Made by a program: the position numbers and the translations under genes. Positions 1-9,816 of a DNA stretch of 64,000 nucleotides are shown piece by piece (position 1 is the stretch's first letter; each line of letters starts with the position of its first letter). The notes below the pieces were generated by a model. The model had not been told where the DNA came from. It saw nothing but the letters and a program-made list of their open reading frames with translations, and made no database searches. The DNA is taken from NCBI GenBank assembly GCA_022641835.1, contig CP048720.1, positions 558,001 through 622,000 on the forward strand. Direction: 5' to 3'. This DNA comes from Petasospora fabianii (Eukaryota > Ascomycota > Saccharomycetes > Phaffomycetales > Wickerhamomycetaceae).

Positions 1-740
1 GGTTCAGGACACTGCCATTCTGGCTTTTTGCCCAGAAGCCAACATTGGACAAAAGACTCGATGAAAGGGTTGATAAGATGCTGGAGATTGGTGGCAAAGA
101 GGAGATCTTGGAGCTGTATGACTACTACACGAGTCTTCCCGAGAAGCCAGATTGTGAACGTGGTGTGTGGCAGGTTATTGGTTTCAAAGAGTTCCTACCA
201 TGGCTCGAGTCTGGGAAGACAGACGATAAAGTATTGGCCAGATCCATTGAAGACATGAAGACGAGGACAAGGCAATATGCTAAGAAGCAGGTTAAGTGGA
301 TTAAGGGACTCCTGGCTACAGATCTGGCCAAGGAGGAACAACATGATTACGTTAATGGTGGAAGACTATACCTTCTCGACGCCACAGATCTTGACCATTG
401 GTCTGAAACGGTCTCTAAGAGGGGCCAGACCATCACATCTGAATTCCTTAGCCACAGTATCCCAAGTATCCCACAATATCCAGACTCTCTTTTAAATCTT
501 CTCCCTTCACCAGAACCAGAAGAAGACAAGTCGTCCCAATGGAAGCACTACACATGTGACGTGTGTCGGAACAAAGATGGTTCCAAACTGGTCTTGGTTG
601 GTAATAAGCAATATGAGATCCACCTCAAGAGCAACCGTCATAGATCCAATCTCAACAGAGGTAAACGCAAGAGAGATTACGAAGAGTGGTTGGCAAAGAA
701 GAATGATGAGTCCACGAGTAACGAACCAACAAGTACATAG
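1..740 (+). CDS. MOD5: tRNA dimethylallyltransferase, C-terminal part (5' end outside window)
   Basis: The reading frame is open from the first full codon at base 3 to the stop at 738-740, so the gene enters from the left; no in-window start should be assigned. The visible 245 or so residues match the C-terminal half of the DMAPP:tRNA isopentenyltransferase family, which makes i6A37 in tRNAs reading UNN codons in cytosol, mitochondria and nucleus. The opening residues FWLFAQKPTLDKRLDERVD fit the helical part after the P-loop catalytic domain. Near the C terminus is a zinc finger of the Mod5 type, YTCDVC followed by a HLKSNRH pair, then a basic tail with KRKR that could be a nuclear signal. 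It converges on RIM20 with a 58 bp gap. Confidence 0.9.
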   Translation, partial: FRTLPFWLFAQKPTLDKRLDERVDKMLEIGGKEEILELYDYYTSLPEKPDCERGVWQVIGFKEFLPWLESGKTDDKVLARSIEDMKTRTRQYAKKQVKWIKGLLATDLAKEEQHDYVNGGRLYLLDATDLDHWSETVSKRGQTITSEFLSHSIPSIPQYPDSLLNLLPSPEPEEDKSSQWKHYTCDVCRNKDGSKLVLVGNKQYEIHLKSNRHRSNLNRGKRKRDYEEWLAKKNDESTSNEPTST

Positions 741-798
741 CTTGATCCATTTCGATCTATTTAATTATCATGCATTGTAATCCTATACACTCAATAAA

Positions 799-3174
799 TC
801 AACCAAACTTGATACCACTGTCAGGGTTCCACAAACCAGCATTTGGATTGGCAGGTTTGGCCCTTGGTGCAATCAAGGCCGGAGATTTCGATCTTTGAAT
901 TTCAGCAGCGTCATTAACAACAGTTGATGTTGGAAGTTTCTTCTTTGGTGATGAAGATCTGTCTCTTCTTGGGGAGTTTAGATCCATCTGCTGGAACTTT
1001 GAGTTCAGCTCAGCCTCCATATCACGGGCTTCAACCCGACGCTTATAGATGAAGGCATCAATATCTTGGAGAAGTTCTTGACACTTGGAGTTAAGATCAT
1101 TGTAGAACTTAAGACCTTGAGACATGTTATCGAGGATGTCGTTAAACACCGCATAAACTGCCTCGAGATTACGGAGCACCTTTTCACGATCGTCATTGGA
1201 GCCCTGTGATTTGTTGAGATGAATGAACTTATCGTTGAGGACATCAATCTCGTCTTCAAGTTTCTTTTGTGTACTCTTTTGCTTTTCGATGAAGTCCAGA
1301 TCGGTTTGGAAGTTCTTGATGTGTTTAGAGAAGACTGGCTCAAATGTCGTCTCGTCAACTTTAAGATCTTTGAAATCACGTTGGATAGATTTGTACTCCG
1401 AGATGATCTTTGGAAGGATGTTGAATTGTTCAGATTTAACCTCAACGACACTGATAAACTCCTCACGCTCAATTTCTAATCTCTGGATCTTGGATAAGAC
1501 ATCCTTCAAGTCCACAATGGCTCTTCTCAGCGATGGATCAAGCTTCCGTGCCTCCGAGTTTGGGATGTGTTTACGAAGGTCTTTTTCTTCAGATCCAAGA
1601 ATCTCTAAAGGTGATTCAACCTGTCTCATACGTTCCTCAATCACCTTATCTCCTTCCTTAGCCTGAGATAGGTACCCTTCAAGCTCCTCGATGCGACGAT
1701 ACAAATCAGAGGCAGCCTCCTTGGAAGGTGGTCTGTTCCAATGCTTAGAGCCTTGTCTGCTTCTCAACGATTCGTCCTCAGATTCCTCCTTGCTAAGTCT
1801 GTCCCTGGCACCAGTGAGGAGCCTCTCACCACTAACACATAGCGTCTGAATATCCGCAAACACACGTCTAAGATTCTGTACACCTCCCTTACCCCTCACC
1901 TCTTGAGAATGCTCCAACAACGTTGTTGGGATGGCCAAAGGTTTATCAACAGAGTCAACACTTGCAGGTAGCCCTCTTTCAAACAAAAACTTGTGAATAA
2001 TCCTTGTTAATGATCTCACTGGTGTCACAATATGCTTCTCAACGTACTCAGCCTGCCTCTCGCGATAAGCATGGCTAACTTGGATCACATAGAATGGTAA
2101 AAGATCTTTGAACAATTGATCACCATAGTTTCCGGTGCCTAGGGCCTCAAATGGCTTAACAATCTCATCAATTTGCATATCTTTGGTCACTGGAGCCTTC
2201 ACAATGGGTGTCACATCAGTTGGTACATCCTGGAGATAGATCAGATCGTTATCCTTCTCTGCACGTTTCAATGTCTCAGACACTGTCTTACTCAAACCTT
2301 CAAAATCGGCCTTAACGGTCTGACTAACAAACTTCAGCTGTGTGGAGGCAGCAGAGATTGATTTTTGAGCTCTTTGCAAACGAGCAACCTCTTCACCGTA
2401 TTTGGATGATGAGACAGATACAAGTGAGGCACGATACTCCGCTGCTGCTTCAAAATGACACTTCTTGACAGTCATATGACTGACCCATTCAGATCTGAAC
2501 CCCTCACTGTGTGTTACTGCCTTTAGTGCCTGGTCGTAGTAGTCAGATACCTGAAGGGCAAGACGAGCAATGAGGGAGTCCTTAACTTTGTCGCCAAATG
2601 CCTTTTGCCAAAACAATTCCTGTGCTTGAGCAAGACACAGTAGTCGAAGCGTGTCAATGGTTCCCTTTTGGAGATCAAGTGGTAGAGTGAGTGTACTGCC
2701 CTCTTCTTCAGCAAGCTTGTTGATATAGGCAAAGTGTGTTGCGGCGTATTGGAAGTAAAGGCATGCCTTCTTCAATGCCTCGCCATTTGATCTGTCTTGA
2801 TCAAGTGCCATTTGCGTGTAGAGGGCACCGATGTTATAAATGATGTTGATGCGTTCAAATAGGAAAGACTTGATCTTGACTGGACCTGTGACCCTGTACC
2901 CTAGGGTACCAAACCAGGGGAACTCCACGACATCTTTCGGAAACTTGGACTCCAGAGTGGAAAGATTGACGTAGTATCTCTTGAGCAGTGCAAGATCGCT
3001 CGGTGTCTTGCCAGGTTGAATGATATCATTACGGAGAGTGTCAACCTCCTGGATATCAGCCTCGAACGCTGATGGAGTCTGATAGTACTCCTTGTCGATA
3101 ATGTCACGCAGAGCTGAGCCGAACTCAATTCTTTCAGTGGCCCTGTAGGGCACAAAGATCAGATTGGACTGCAT
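799..3174 (-). CDS. RIM20: BRO1-domain pH-response scaffold (Rim20/PalA)
   Basis: 791 residues starting with MQSNLIFVPYRATERIEF. Residues 1 to about 390 form a BRO1 domain, with the PalA-like stretch LESKFPKDVVEFPWFGTLGY. A long helical V-shaped region follows (about 400-700), then a proline and serine rich tail. The last residues, GLWNPDSGIKFG, resemble the end of fungal PalA/Rim20 and not that of Bro1, which is why I choose Rim20 over Bro1. In yeasts Rim20 binds ESCRT-III Snf7 and a YPxL motif in Rim101, presenting it to the Rim13 protease on endosomes at alkaline pH. The V domain would be the YPxL-binding part. The alternative is the paralogue Bro1. Divergent from RAM2 across about 280 bp. 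Confidence 0.87.
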   Translation of the reverse strand: MQSNLIFVPYRATERIEFGSALRDIIDKEYYQTPSAFEADIQEVDTLRNDIIQPGKTPSDLALLKRYYVNLSTLESKFPKDVVEFPWFGTLGYRVTGPVKIKSFLFERINIIYNIGALYTQMALDQDRSNGEALKKACLYFQYAATHFAYINKLAEEEGSTLTLPLDLQKGTIDTLRLLCLAQAQELFWQKAFGDKVKDSLIARLALQVSDYYDQALKAVTHSEGFRSEWVSHMTVKKCHFEAAAEYRASLVSVSSSKYGEEVARLQRAQKSISAASTQLKFVSQTVKADFEGLSKTVSETLKRAEKDNDLIYLQDVPTDVTPIVKAPVTKDMQIDEIVKPFEALGTGNYGDQLFKDLLPFYVIQVSHAYRERQAEYVEKHIVTPVRSLTRIIHKFLFERGLPASVDSVDKPLAIPTTLLEHSQEVRGKGGVQNLRRVFADIQTLCVSGERLLTGARDRLSKEESEDESLRSRQGSKHWNRPPSKEAASDLYRRIEELEGYLSQAKEGDKVIEERMRQVESPLEILGSEEKDLRKHIPNSEARKLDPSLRRAIVDLKDVLSKIQRLEIEREEFISVVEVKSEQFNILPKIISEYKSIQRDFKDLKVDETTFEPVFSKHIKNFQTDLDFIEKQKSTQKKLEDEIDVLNDKFIHLNKSQGSNDDREKVLRNLEAVYAVFNDILDNMSQGLKFYNDLNSKCQELLQDIDAFIYKRRVEARDMEAELNSKFQQMDLNSPRRDRSSSPKKKLPTSTVVNDAAEIQRSKSPALIAPRAKPANPNAGLWNPDSGIKFG

Positions 3175-3457
3175 CCTCTTTCAGAATCTTGGTAACAAAA
3201 CTAAGTCGAAGTGGCAATGTTCAACTCATCTTTGCTGCGAAATGTAAACAAAGAAAATCAAATCCGGGGAAAAGTATGCCCTCGGAAATCGCTCTCGATT
3301 GTCTCGACCGGATTCAGGAACTACCCTCATCATTGAAACGTCTTTACTTTTGAGGCTTTATTAATCTATCTACCTTTAAAAAGGCACCTAGTGGGATACC
3401 TTCTCCATCTGTTGCCATCTCTACAACTTCTTATCCTCTTATTAAAGCTCTGCAAAT

Positions 3458-4417
3458 ATGACCGTAAGTGACGATGCTTCTTTATACCACATCGATCTCA
3501 TCAGTTACTAATGAGCATAGGACGCATACAACTACGATGATCTCGAACCGCTCCCATTGAATCTTGAGGGTGTCAACATTGCCACAATTATGTACAGTGA
3601 TGAATATAAACATACACTGGGACTGCTACGTGCTCTTCAAGCCAAGAAAGAATACTCCGATCGTGCTCTTGCCTTGACAGCTGATGCCATCGCACTCAAC
3701 GCTGCTCATTACACCTTGTGGCAGTATAGATACCATAACGTGATTGAATTAAAGAAGGATATTGATGCTGAGCTGAATTGGGTGGAGGACATCGCCATTG
3801 ATAACCCAAAGAACTACCAGATCTGGCATTATAGACAGATGCTTTTAGAGTACTGGGGGAAGAAAGATGCAAAGAGGGAGTTCCCAATCATTGAGACGAT
3901 GCTAGATGACGACACCAAGAACTACCATGTATGGTCGTACCGAAAATGGGTCGTTCAATGGACTGGTCAGTGGGAACAGGAACTGTCATTTGTGGAAAAG
4001 TTTATCGAGAGGGATGTTTACAACAATAGTGCCTGGTCTCATCGTTTCTTTGCGGTGTTTGGTCTTGGTTTGGATCAGGTTACTGATCAGGTTTTCGAAA
4101 GAGAGGTCAAGTATGCTAAGGAGCAAATTGCCCTCGCACCACACAATGTAAGCTCGTGGAATTACCTCATCGGTGTCTTCAATAAGTTGAACAAACCTCT
4201 AGCGCCACTTGAGGACTTTGCATCACAGTACGCCACTATCACAGATTCTGTGACACCAATTCAATCCATTCCAGCTTTAGAACTGTTAACGAAGATTTAC
4301 AAAACTAGTGAACCAGATCTCGCAATTAAGGGCTATGAACTGCTTGGGTCCAAGTATGATACGATAAGGCGCAACTACTGGGACTATCAAAAGTCTCTTA
4401 TTGTGCAAACTAATTAA
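3458..4417 (+). CDS. RAM2: Protein farnesyltransferase / geranylgeranyltransferase-I alpha subunit, one intron
   Basis: Join of 3458-3463 and 3521-4417, giving 300 residues. Exon 1 is only ATG ACC. The 57 nt intron has donor GTAAGT, branch TACTAA (3506-3511) and acceptor TAG at 3520. The protein has prenyltransferase alpha repeats of the type ALNAAHYTLWQYRYHNV, PKNYQIWHYRQML, TKNYHVWSYRKW and NNSAWSHRFF. Length is close to the 316 residues of S. cerevisiae Ram2. The alpha subunit pairs with Ram1 (farnesyl) or Cdc43 (geranylgeranyl) to modify CaaX proteins such as Ras, Rho and a-factor. Two a-factor-like substrates lie 27-33 kb downstream. If the intron is kept, stops appear in frame (TAA, TGA, TAG) after 17 codons. 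Confidence 0.95.
3464..3520 (+). other. RAM2 intron (57 nt)
   Basis: Donor GTAAGT, branch TACTAA at 3506-3511 and acceptor CATAG. Removal joins ATG ACC to GAC GCA TAC in phase 0 and gives a continuous Ram2 frame. The only in-frame ATG further downstream lies in the first conserved region (3593), so the spliced start is preferred. Confidence 0.9.
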
Positions 4418-4555
4418 TGACCCCATGGTAACTCTTGAACCTAATGTTCCATAATTGTAGTCTATAGCCTATGCCATCTCTGACTACACATATATATCAA
4501 GAAACGATAAAACGAATGTATTGGTATGTAAGAGACATGTGACCCTACCAAATGA

Positions 4556-4575
4556 TTTCGCGAACTCGTTTGATG
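4556..4575 (+). promoter_or_regulatory. CGCGAA/CGTTTGAT promoter motif
   Basis: TTTCGCGAACTCGTTTGATG lies about 110-125 bp before the ATG at 4682. The same pairing of CGCGAA and CGTTTGAT recurs before SCJ1 and the 21581 gene. The binding factor is not known from sequence. Confidence 0.5.
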
Positions 4576-4681
4576 ACCCGTTGCCTTACGAAGAAGCTCC
4601 GCTCAATAAATGTGACCCCGCGTGCCACACTCTTCCCTCTTTATCTTTATAACCTGCTCTAGTCCCAGGATTGCACTAGTC

Positions 4682-6031
4682 ATGTCGCTTGCTCTTAGAA
4701 CACGCGGCTCACATCAGCTCAGACGCATCCAATTGGTACACGTGCGCCATCTCCACCGGACGATCTTAACACGGAAGAAGCATGATGATGAGGAGTTTGA
4801 GATCGACCTGATAACGCTCAAGAGACGCCCGAAGCGCAAGACGAGGACCAGATCGTCAAATGGTCCTGCTCAGAATCAGAAGGATGATGTGGAGAATTTG
4901 AAGGAGAACCTGTTCCAAGAAGCAATGAAAATTGTGGAGGACGACACCACGGCAAAGGAGCCACACAGCAAGCCTGTGAAGGTGCGCATGCCACTTGTGG
5001 AAGATACGCCTGTAACGAAGCACGAGGAGAACATCGTGAACGTTCAGAAGCCTGTTGTGAAGGAGAAAGTATCCAATAAAGCCAATGATCACTCACAGAA
5101 GCTCTTGTCCGAATTGACGGAACTTCACCCATCTGAGAGGGCTGATCGAATCGAGGATATCCTGAGGCTTGTATCCCTTGAGGTGCCAAATCTTTCTAAG
5201 GAGGCTACTAAGCTTGCAGATGATATCAATGACAACATTTTGAAGATGAAGGAGATTCGTTCGAAGATCAATGAGGCAAAGCTGAAGGAGGATGAAGCGA
5301 TTCGTCAGTTTCGTCAATCGTCCACACAAAAGGACAAGAAGGCAGAAAGATCTGATGATGTCACTGTCAAGATCAAACGTGAGGACTTGGAGAATTTCTT
5401 GAAAGATGCTAAACTGACTAAAGAGCGTTCGGATGAGGATAACTTCAGAGAACAACGTCGTTTGGATTACGTTCAGAGCTTAAATCATTCACGTACTTTA
5501 GAGAAAGGAAACTTCTTTACACCGATCGATGAGCGTCTTATCAGAAGCGTCAAGAGAGGCACAGTTCCGAGAATTATCACTAACGAGGATGAGTTGCTTT
5601 TCCCAACTTTGCCTAAAGTTTCTGGTAATGCGGTACATGAGTGGTTGACATATGTCAATGATAACGAGATTATCACAGGTGAGAACCCTCTTGGTAAGTA
5701 TGCTGCACCACAGGATTTGGTCAGCATCTTCAATAGACTTGATGGTAAGAAGAAATACCTCAAGAAGATTAAGAATTTGGAGAATTTGAAGTGGAGATTG
5801 ATTGGTGAGAGAGCAGTTGGTACTGATGGTCATATCTTGGTGTTTGAAAGATTCATTGATAAGGAAGAAGAGAAGAAGGAGAAGCGCATTAAACTCATCA
5901 AGGCACTTTTACTTGGTGTTGCAGGTGTATTTGGAGCTTTGAACGCACTTGGATATTATTTGGATCAGAGTCAGGCTTCCAAGGCTAAGTACGTCATGGA
6001 AGATGGGGGAAGAGCTATAAAATCCAACTGA
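4682..6031 (+). CDS. Predicted mitochondrial membrane protein, function unknown
   Basis: 449 residues from the ATG at 4682. An in-frame GTG at 4622 is not a plausible yeast start. The N terminus MSLALRTRGSHQLRRIQLV, rich in Arg and Ser and lacking acids, looks like a mitochondrial presequence. The middle (about 30-290) is highly charged, basic and acidic, with likely coiled coil around residues 150-230. A conserved-looking block follows from about 330 (FPTLPKVSGNAVHEWL). One hydrophobic segment near the C terminus (ALLLGVAGVFGALNALGYYL) is probably a single inner-membrane span with a short tail. I do not recognise the family with confidence; the FP-x-L-x-SGN stretch faintly recalls Gep7, but this is too weak to use. 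RAM2 ends 264 bp upstream. Confidence 0.8.
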   Translation: MSLALRTRGSHQLRRIQLVHVRHLHRTILTRKKHDDEEFEIDLITLKRRPKRKTRTRSSNGPAQNQKDDVENLKENLFQEAMKIVEDDTTAKEPHSKPVKVRMPLVEDTPVTKHEENIVNVQKPVVKEKVSNKANDHSQKLLSELTELHPSERADRIEDILRLVSLEVPNLSKEATKLADDINDNILKMKEIRSKINEAKLKEDEAIRQFRQSSTQKDKKAERSDDVTVKIKREDLENFLKDAKLTKERSDEDNFREQRRLDYVQSLNHSRTLEKGNFFTPIDERLIRSVKRGTVPRIITNEDELLFPTLPKVSGNAVHEWLTYVNDNEIITGENPLGKYAAPQDLVSIFNRLDGKKKYLKKIKNLENLKWRLIGERAVGTDGHILVFERFIDKEEEKKEKRIKLIKALLLGVAGVFGALNALGYYLDQSQASKAKYVMEDGGRAIKSN

Positions 6032-6119
6032 TTGTAATAACGAGAACATATGCATTATGACGACAAATTAATAAAACCATATCATGACAAAACGTAGTAA
6101 AACCTCCCCTGAAACATAC

Positions 6120-6665
6120 TTACTCCTTCATCACCTCATCAGCAGCTTTAGAAGCGGGTAATTCCTTAGTACCCTTAGCGACAAACACGTATTTGAATCT
6201 GTTGAGCATACCCGTTGTACCATTCCATCCTCTAAGGAACTCTACAGTGGCCTTATCACTAAGATCAGGAATCTGATAACCAGATTCATATTCACTTGTC
6301 TCGTGTTTCAACTTGTTCTCCAAGATCATCTGTCTGTTGGAAGCAGGACGGCCCTTACGTCTCTCAGCCTTAAGTTGGTCCAACTCCTCATCGTCTCTCG
6401 TAAGGAAAGCCTCAATAAAGAGCTTCATATCGTCCAATGTGAATGTTTCTTTCTCCGGACGGTTATTAACAGCCTCTTGCAAGAACTTAATTCTCATCAT
6501 CTCAATCTCTCTGCGCTCCATGTGTGCAATCTTCTTTCCTTGGATCTTCTGTTCCCTAAGCGTAGCTCTGTTAAGCTGTTTGAACTTGCGTCCCTTCGGG
6601 TGCATCGCACCTTTCGACTTCTGTATCGTCTTCTGAACCTTGCTGAGAGAATGCTGAATTGGCAT
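6120..6665 (-). CDS. TMA16: 60S ribosome-biogenesis / translation-associated protein Tma16
   Basis: 181 residues from the ATG at 6663-6665; the frame extends upstream but without a credible start there. The N terminus is strongly basic (KSKGAMHPKGRKFKQLNRAT), followed by HMERREIEMMRIKFLQE and an acidic motif, ETFTLDDMKLFIEAFLTRDDEELD. This order and size match Tma16 (178 residues in S. cerevisiae), which binds nuclear pre-60S particles. The C-terminal part (GYQIPDLSDKATVEFLRGW) is also typical. Divergent from CAF20 over 281 bp that include a T13 tract near 6820-6834. Both products act on ribosomes or translation, so the shared promoter may coordinate them; that is inference. Confidence 0.88.
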   Translation of the reverse strand: MPIQHSLSKVQKTIQKSKGAMHPKGRKFKQLNRATLREQKIQGKKIAHMERREIEMMRIKFLQEAVNNRPEKETFTLDDMKLFIEAFLTRDDEELDQLKAERRKGRPASNRQMILENKLKHETSEYESGYQIPDLSDKATVEFLRGWNGTTGMLNRFKYVFVAKGTKELPASKAADEVMKE

Positions 6666-6946
6666 CGTGTTGACTGTATCGATGTGTGGCTGATTAACTG
6701 TGTGTTGCTCCCCACACAAGAGAGACACAGCCTGTGATCTGTGCCAAAAATTTGTTCCCTCCCTCATCGCCTTCCTATTTAGGAAGTTTCCATTTTGGGA
6801 TATTAACACTCTCGAAAGATTTTTTTTTTTTTTCGACAAACTCCCCGCTGGCGGTGGACGCGAAGAGGCTCGAGACCTAAATATCACCAACTTAGCGCTT
6901 TGTGCCGACGTGTCTTGGTTCTTCAACGTATCACAAATCACAAGCA

Positions 6947-7414
6947 ATGGTCAAGTACACAGAGGAACAGCTGGTTGAGCTCCGTAGCACTGCCGTCGTG
7001 CCAACGCTCGTGGACTTTGAGGCGTTCACCAAGGCCATTGAGGAGCAGAGACTCTTTGATGAACAGCACGCCGATGAGCACGCTCAGCGCAGAAGATCAT
7101 CTGCTCATGGCACTAGACCTGTTTTCAGATACTCCAGAATGAAGCCAAGAGAGAAGGTGTTTGCCAAGCCAGATGAGGACGGATGGTTCAACGTTGACAA
7201 CAAGAAGAAGAAGGGTTCCATTTCCGGTGAGGAAGCTACTACTCAGAGAGATGAGTTCAGAGAGACAGTGGCTCCAGCTGTCCAGAAGAAGAAGCTGGCT
7301 GCTACCATGCAAGTCGACTCCAGAGATTTGACTGCTGACAAGCCAAAGAAGGTGTTCAACGCCTTTGCTGCCTTGGACTCTGAGGAGGATGAATCCGACG
7401 AGGACGAGGACTAA
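6947..7414 (+). CDS. CAF20: eIF4E-binding protein p20 (cap-associated factor)
   Basis: 155 residues starting MVKYTEEQLVELRS. Residues 4-10 (YTEEQLV) form the canonical eIF4E-binding motif Y-X4-L-hydrophobic, at the same N-terminal position as in S. cerevisiae Caf20. Other shared blocks are DEDGWFNVDNKKKKGS, DSRDLTADKP and KVFNAFAALDSEEDE, ending in an acidic tail. Caf20 competes with eIF4G for the cap-binding protein and represses translation of a subset of mRNAs. Most of the protein looks disordered. The ATG at 6947 is chosen because it puts the motif at residue 4; the frame extends 15 codons upstream without an ATG. Confidence 0.93.
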   Translation: MVKYTEEQLVELRSTAVVPTLVDFEAFTKAIEEQRLFDEQHADEHAQRRRSSAHGTRPVFRYSRMKPREKVFAKPDEDGWFNVDNKKKKGSISGEEATTQRDEFRETVAPAVQKKKLAATMQVDSRDLTADKPKKVFNAFAALDSEEDESDEDED

Positions 7415-7806
7415 GTCGTGTGACGCTGTTCGAATGAGAAGTGGGCGCCAGTGCAGGGTTTCATGAGTTCGCATTTACTAACCTGCTTCATGACGACTAA
7501 TATTGAGGATATTGGAGCGATTGTGCTAATGCGTGCATTGACAATTAGACACTGGTCCCGCACTTCTCATTATTGTAATTTTAATCATGATTGTTCTTTG
7601 CACTTCCTTTCTTTTTTATACTCATCTTTTTTTTTTCTTTTGTATTCACTATTTCTCCCTCAAAGGTAACTGGTGATCGCTTTACATACACGCTGGTGAT
7701 GATTTAAAGATACTTTTTCTGTTGTAGTGAAAGGGCTTGCGCTTAACAAAGAAAAGACGGTTATAATACTGTTACAAAAAGGTCATCACATGTCATTAAA
7801 TAAGCA
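7415..7806. other. Intergenic, convergent 3' ends of CAF20 and CEF1
   Basis: 392 bp without a credible gene. It contains T-rich tracts around 7605-7640, consistent with 3' UTR and polyadenylation signals. No RNA gene was recognised. Confidence 0.6.
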
Positions 7807-9816
7807 TTACAAACTACGTTTCAACTCCAAATACGTCTCATGTGCTCTCTGCTCAGCCTGCACTAGCACATCAACTTCCTCCCTAAGAGTCTCAGCCCTT
7901 GTGTTCGCTGAGACTAGTTCACCATCGCGTAACATCTCCATGGCAGCCAGAACTCTGTCCACATCCTTCAATTCATGCAAATCTTTGATTGATTGTTCTG
8001 TAAGTGCTTCATTGCGTTTCACATAGCCATTGATTTGCTTAGCAAGTGCCTTTTCCAACTTGTTGGAGCTCTCAACGAGAGACTGCAACTCAGAGACAAG
8101 CACAACTGGGTCCACATTCAAAACGTAAGATGTTTCATGAATCTTTGTGAAAGCTGTCTTGAAGGCTGCAAGATCGTCCATGTTAATCTCCTGCTCAATT
8201 TCAGCGGCAACAAGTTTTCTTGATGCTTCATCGAGGTCAGCAACAATAGGGATATTGGTAGTGTGGTTCAACTTGGAATGGTCAGATCTTATCAACTTCA
8301 CCAACTCCTTGTCTACCAACTTTTGAACATCATCATCAGCATTCAGTACACTAAGCTTCGTCCCAGGCTCGACAGATGGCACAAGAAGGCCCTTCTGAAC
8401 GGCTTGAGATCTTCTCTTGAGTGCATTCTTGCGCTCTTGCTCGGCTTTTACAGCGCGTAGACGTTCTTTCTCTCCTTCATCCTCTGGAATTGAGGTAGAG
8501 ACGACTGTCTTGCTCATACCATCCACATCCTCAGTTTCACCAAATTCGACATCCTCTTCATCCTCATCAATGAGTTCGAAATCGTTCTTGGGCTTCGGAA
8601 GAGCTGCAAGTCTATCACGGATTGAAGTCTTCACATCGGTCTCACCACTGGTTGGAGCAAACTGATCATGGACCTCATCGCTATCGGCTGTTTGTGACGC
8701 TTCATCTTCTTCACCCTCGCCTTCCTCAGTGATCAGCAAAGCGGATTGGATCTTCTTTTCTTCACGAATTCTTTGAGCAGCATCCTTGATTCTGTCATCG
8801 ATGTTTGAACCAACGGCATTCGCCCTCTCCTTGAGAGCAGTCTCGAGTTCAGAATCATCAAGCTTTGATAGTTTGCTGAGATCATCCTCCTTGAATTCAG
8901 GTTCTGGGAGTTCAAGCTTGCGCTTCTTGAACAAGGAGTCTTCATCTTGAGGTTTTGCCTCCTTCTCAATGGTGGTTTGTTTCTTATCGTTCCTTGGTCT
9001 TTTCTCTCTAGCTTTATCGTCCTTGACTCCAGATTTGTCAACTTTCCTCTGGAATTCACGCAGTGCTTGATCATTACTTCCGGTTTCTTCAACTGTATCA
9101 TAGAAGCCACCAGTTGGTCTATGTTCAAATGGAATATCGGCATTGTAGTCGAACTGTGTGGCAAACTTCTTCTTTGGAGCCTTTAACTTGGTGGTGATAC
9201 CCGCCTGTTTCAACTCACGTCTCTTCTGTAGCAGAGCAATTCTCTTACTCTCTTCCAGCATACGCTCACGGGCCTTTCTTGTGGCCTTCTTACCCTTTGT
9301 GTTAGCAAGTCTGGCTCTGGCCTCCGATAGCATCTCCTTCTCATCATCATCGAGATCGACAGCGTCTGGAATTGCCTCCTTGTGCTCCGCGTTCAAGTTG
9401 AAGTCACCAGTCTCTGAGCTCGAAGCACCAACAGCCTTGAGTGTCTCTGATCCAAGACCACTGAGACCAAGGTCGTTTGAAGATTCCACTCCCGATGCTT
9501 CATCCAAAAGCTTCTGATATCTCTCCACACATTGAGTAGCTGTTCTTCCCAATGTAGAGGAGATCGATCTCCATTGATTAGGCATGAGCCTTGCTAGACG
9601 TAAAAGCTTCTCATCTTCTTCACGAGACCAATCACTTTTACGGATTCGAGGGTCAAGATACTCCTGCCATCTGGCTCGACACTGTTTGGAAGTCTTCTTG
9701 GGTAGAAGCGTTGAGACTCGTGCCCATTGATTAAGGCCATATTTAGAGACTGCAGCCTTTAAGACTTCATCTTCGGTGTTGCTCCAGGCACCACCCCTGA
9801 TATATACGGGAACCAT
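7807..9816 (-). CDS. CEF1: Pre-mRNA splicing factor Cef1/Cdc5
   Basis: 669 residues. Two N-terminal Myb repeats: repeat 1 at about 8-55 (GGAWSNTEDEVLKAAVSKYG, then CRARWQEYLDP) and repeat 2 at about 60-105 (DWSREEDEKLLRLARLMPNQW, then CVERYQKLLDEA). A charged middle region contains LANTKGKKATRKARERMLEE and other Cdc5-type helices, followed by the C-terminal Cef1/Cdc5 domain with long coiled coil. Cef1 is a core member of the NineTeen complex and is needed for spliceosome activation. ScCef1 is 590 residues; this one is a little longer in its acidic middle. Divergent from EFR3. Confidence 0.95.
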   Translation of the reverse strand: MVPVYIRGGAWSNTEDEVLKAAVSKYGLNQWARVSTLLPKKTSKQCRARWQEYLDPRIRKSDWSREEDEKLLRLARLMPNQWRSISSTLGRTATQCVERYQKLLDEASGVESSNDLGLSGLGSETLKAVGASSSETGDFNLNAEHKEAIPDAVDLDDDEKEMLSEARARLANTKGKKATRKARERMLEESKRIALLQKRRELKQAGITTKLKAPKKKFATQFDYNADIPFEHRPTGGFYDTVEETGSNDQALREFQRKVDKSGVKDDKAREKRPRNDKKQTTIEKEAKPQDEDSLFKKRKLELPEPEFKEDDLSKLSKLDDSELETALKERANAVGSNIDDRIKDAAQRIREEKKIQSALLITEEGEGEEDEASQTADSDEVHDQFAPTSGETDVKTSIRDRLAALPKPKNDFELIDEDEEDVEFGETEDVDGMSKTVVSTSIPEDEGEKERLRAVKAEQERKNALKRRSQAVQKGLLVPSVEPGTKLSVLNADDDVQKLVDKELVKLIRSDHSKLNHTTNIPIVADLDEASRKLVAAEIEQEINMDDLAAFKTAFTKIHETSYVLNVDPVVLVSELQSLVESSNKLEKALAKQINGYVKRNEALTEQSIKDLHELKDVDRVLAAMEMLRDGELVSANTRAETLREEVDVLVQAEQRAHETYLELKRSL

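Noticed and set aside
4818-5189. 123-codon minus-strand frame inside the mitochondrial protein gene
   Set aside because: Antisense shadow with unnatural composition.
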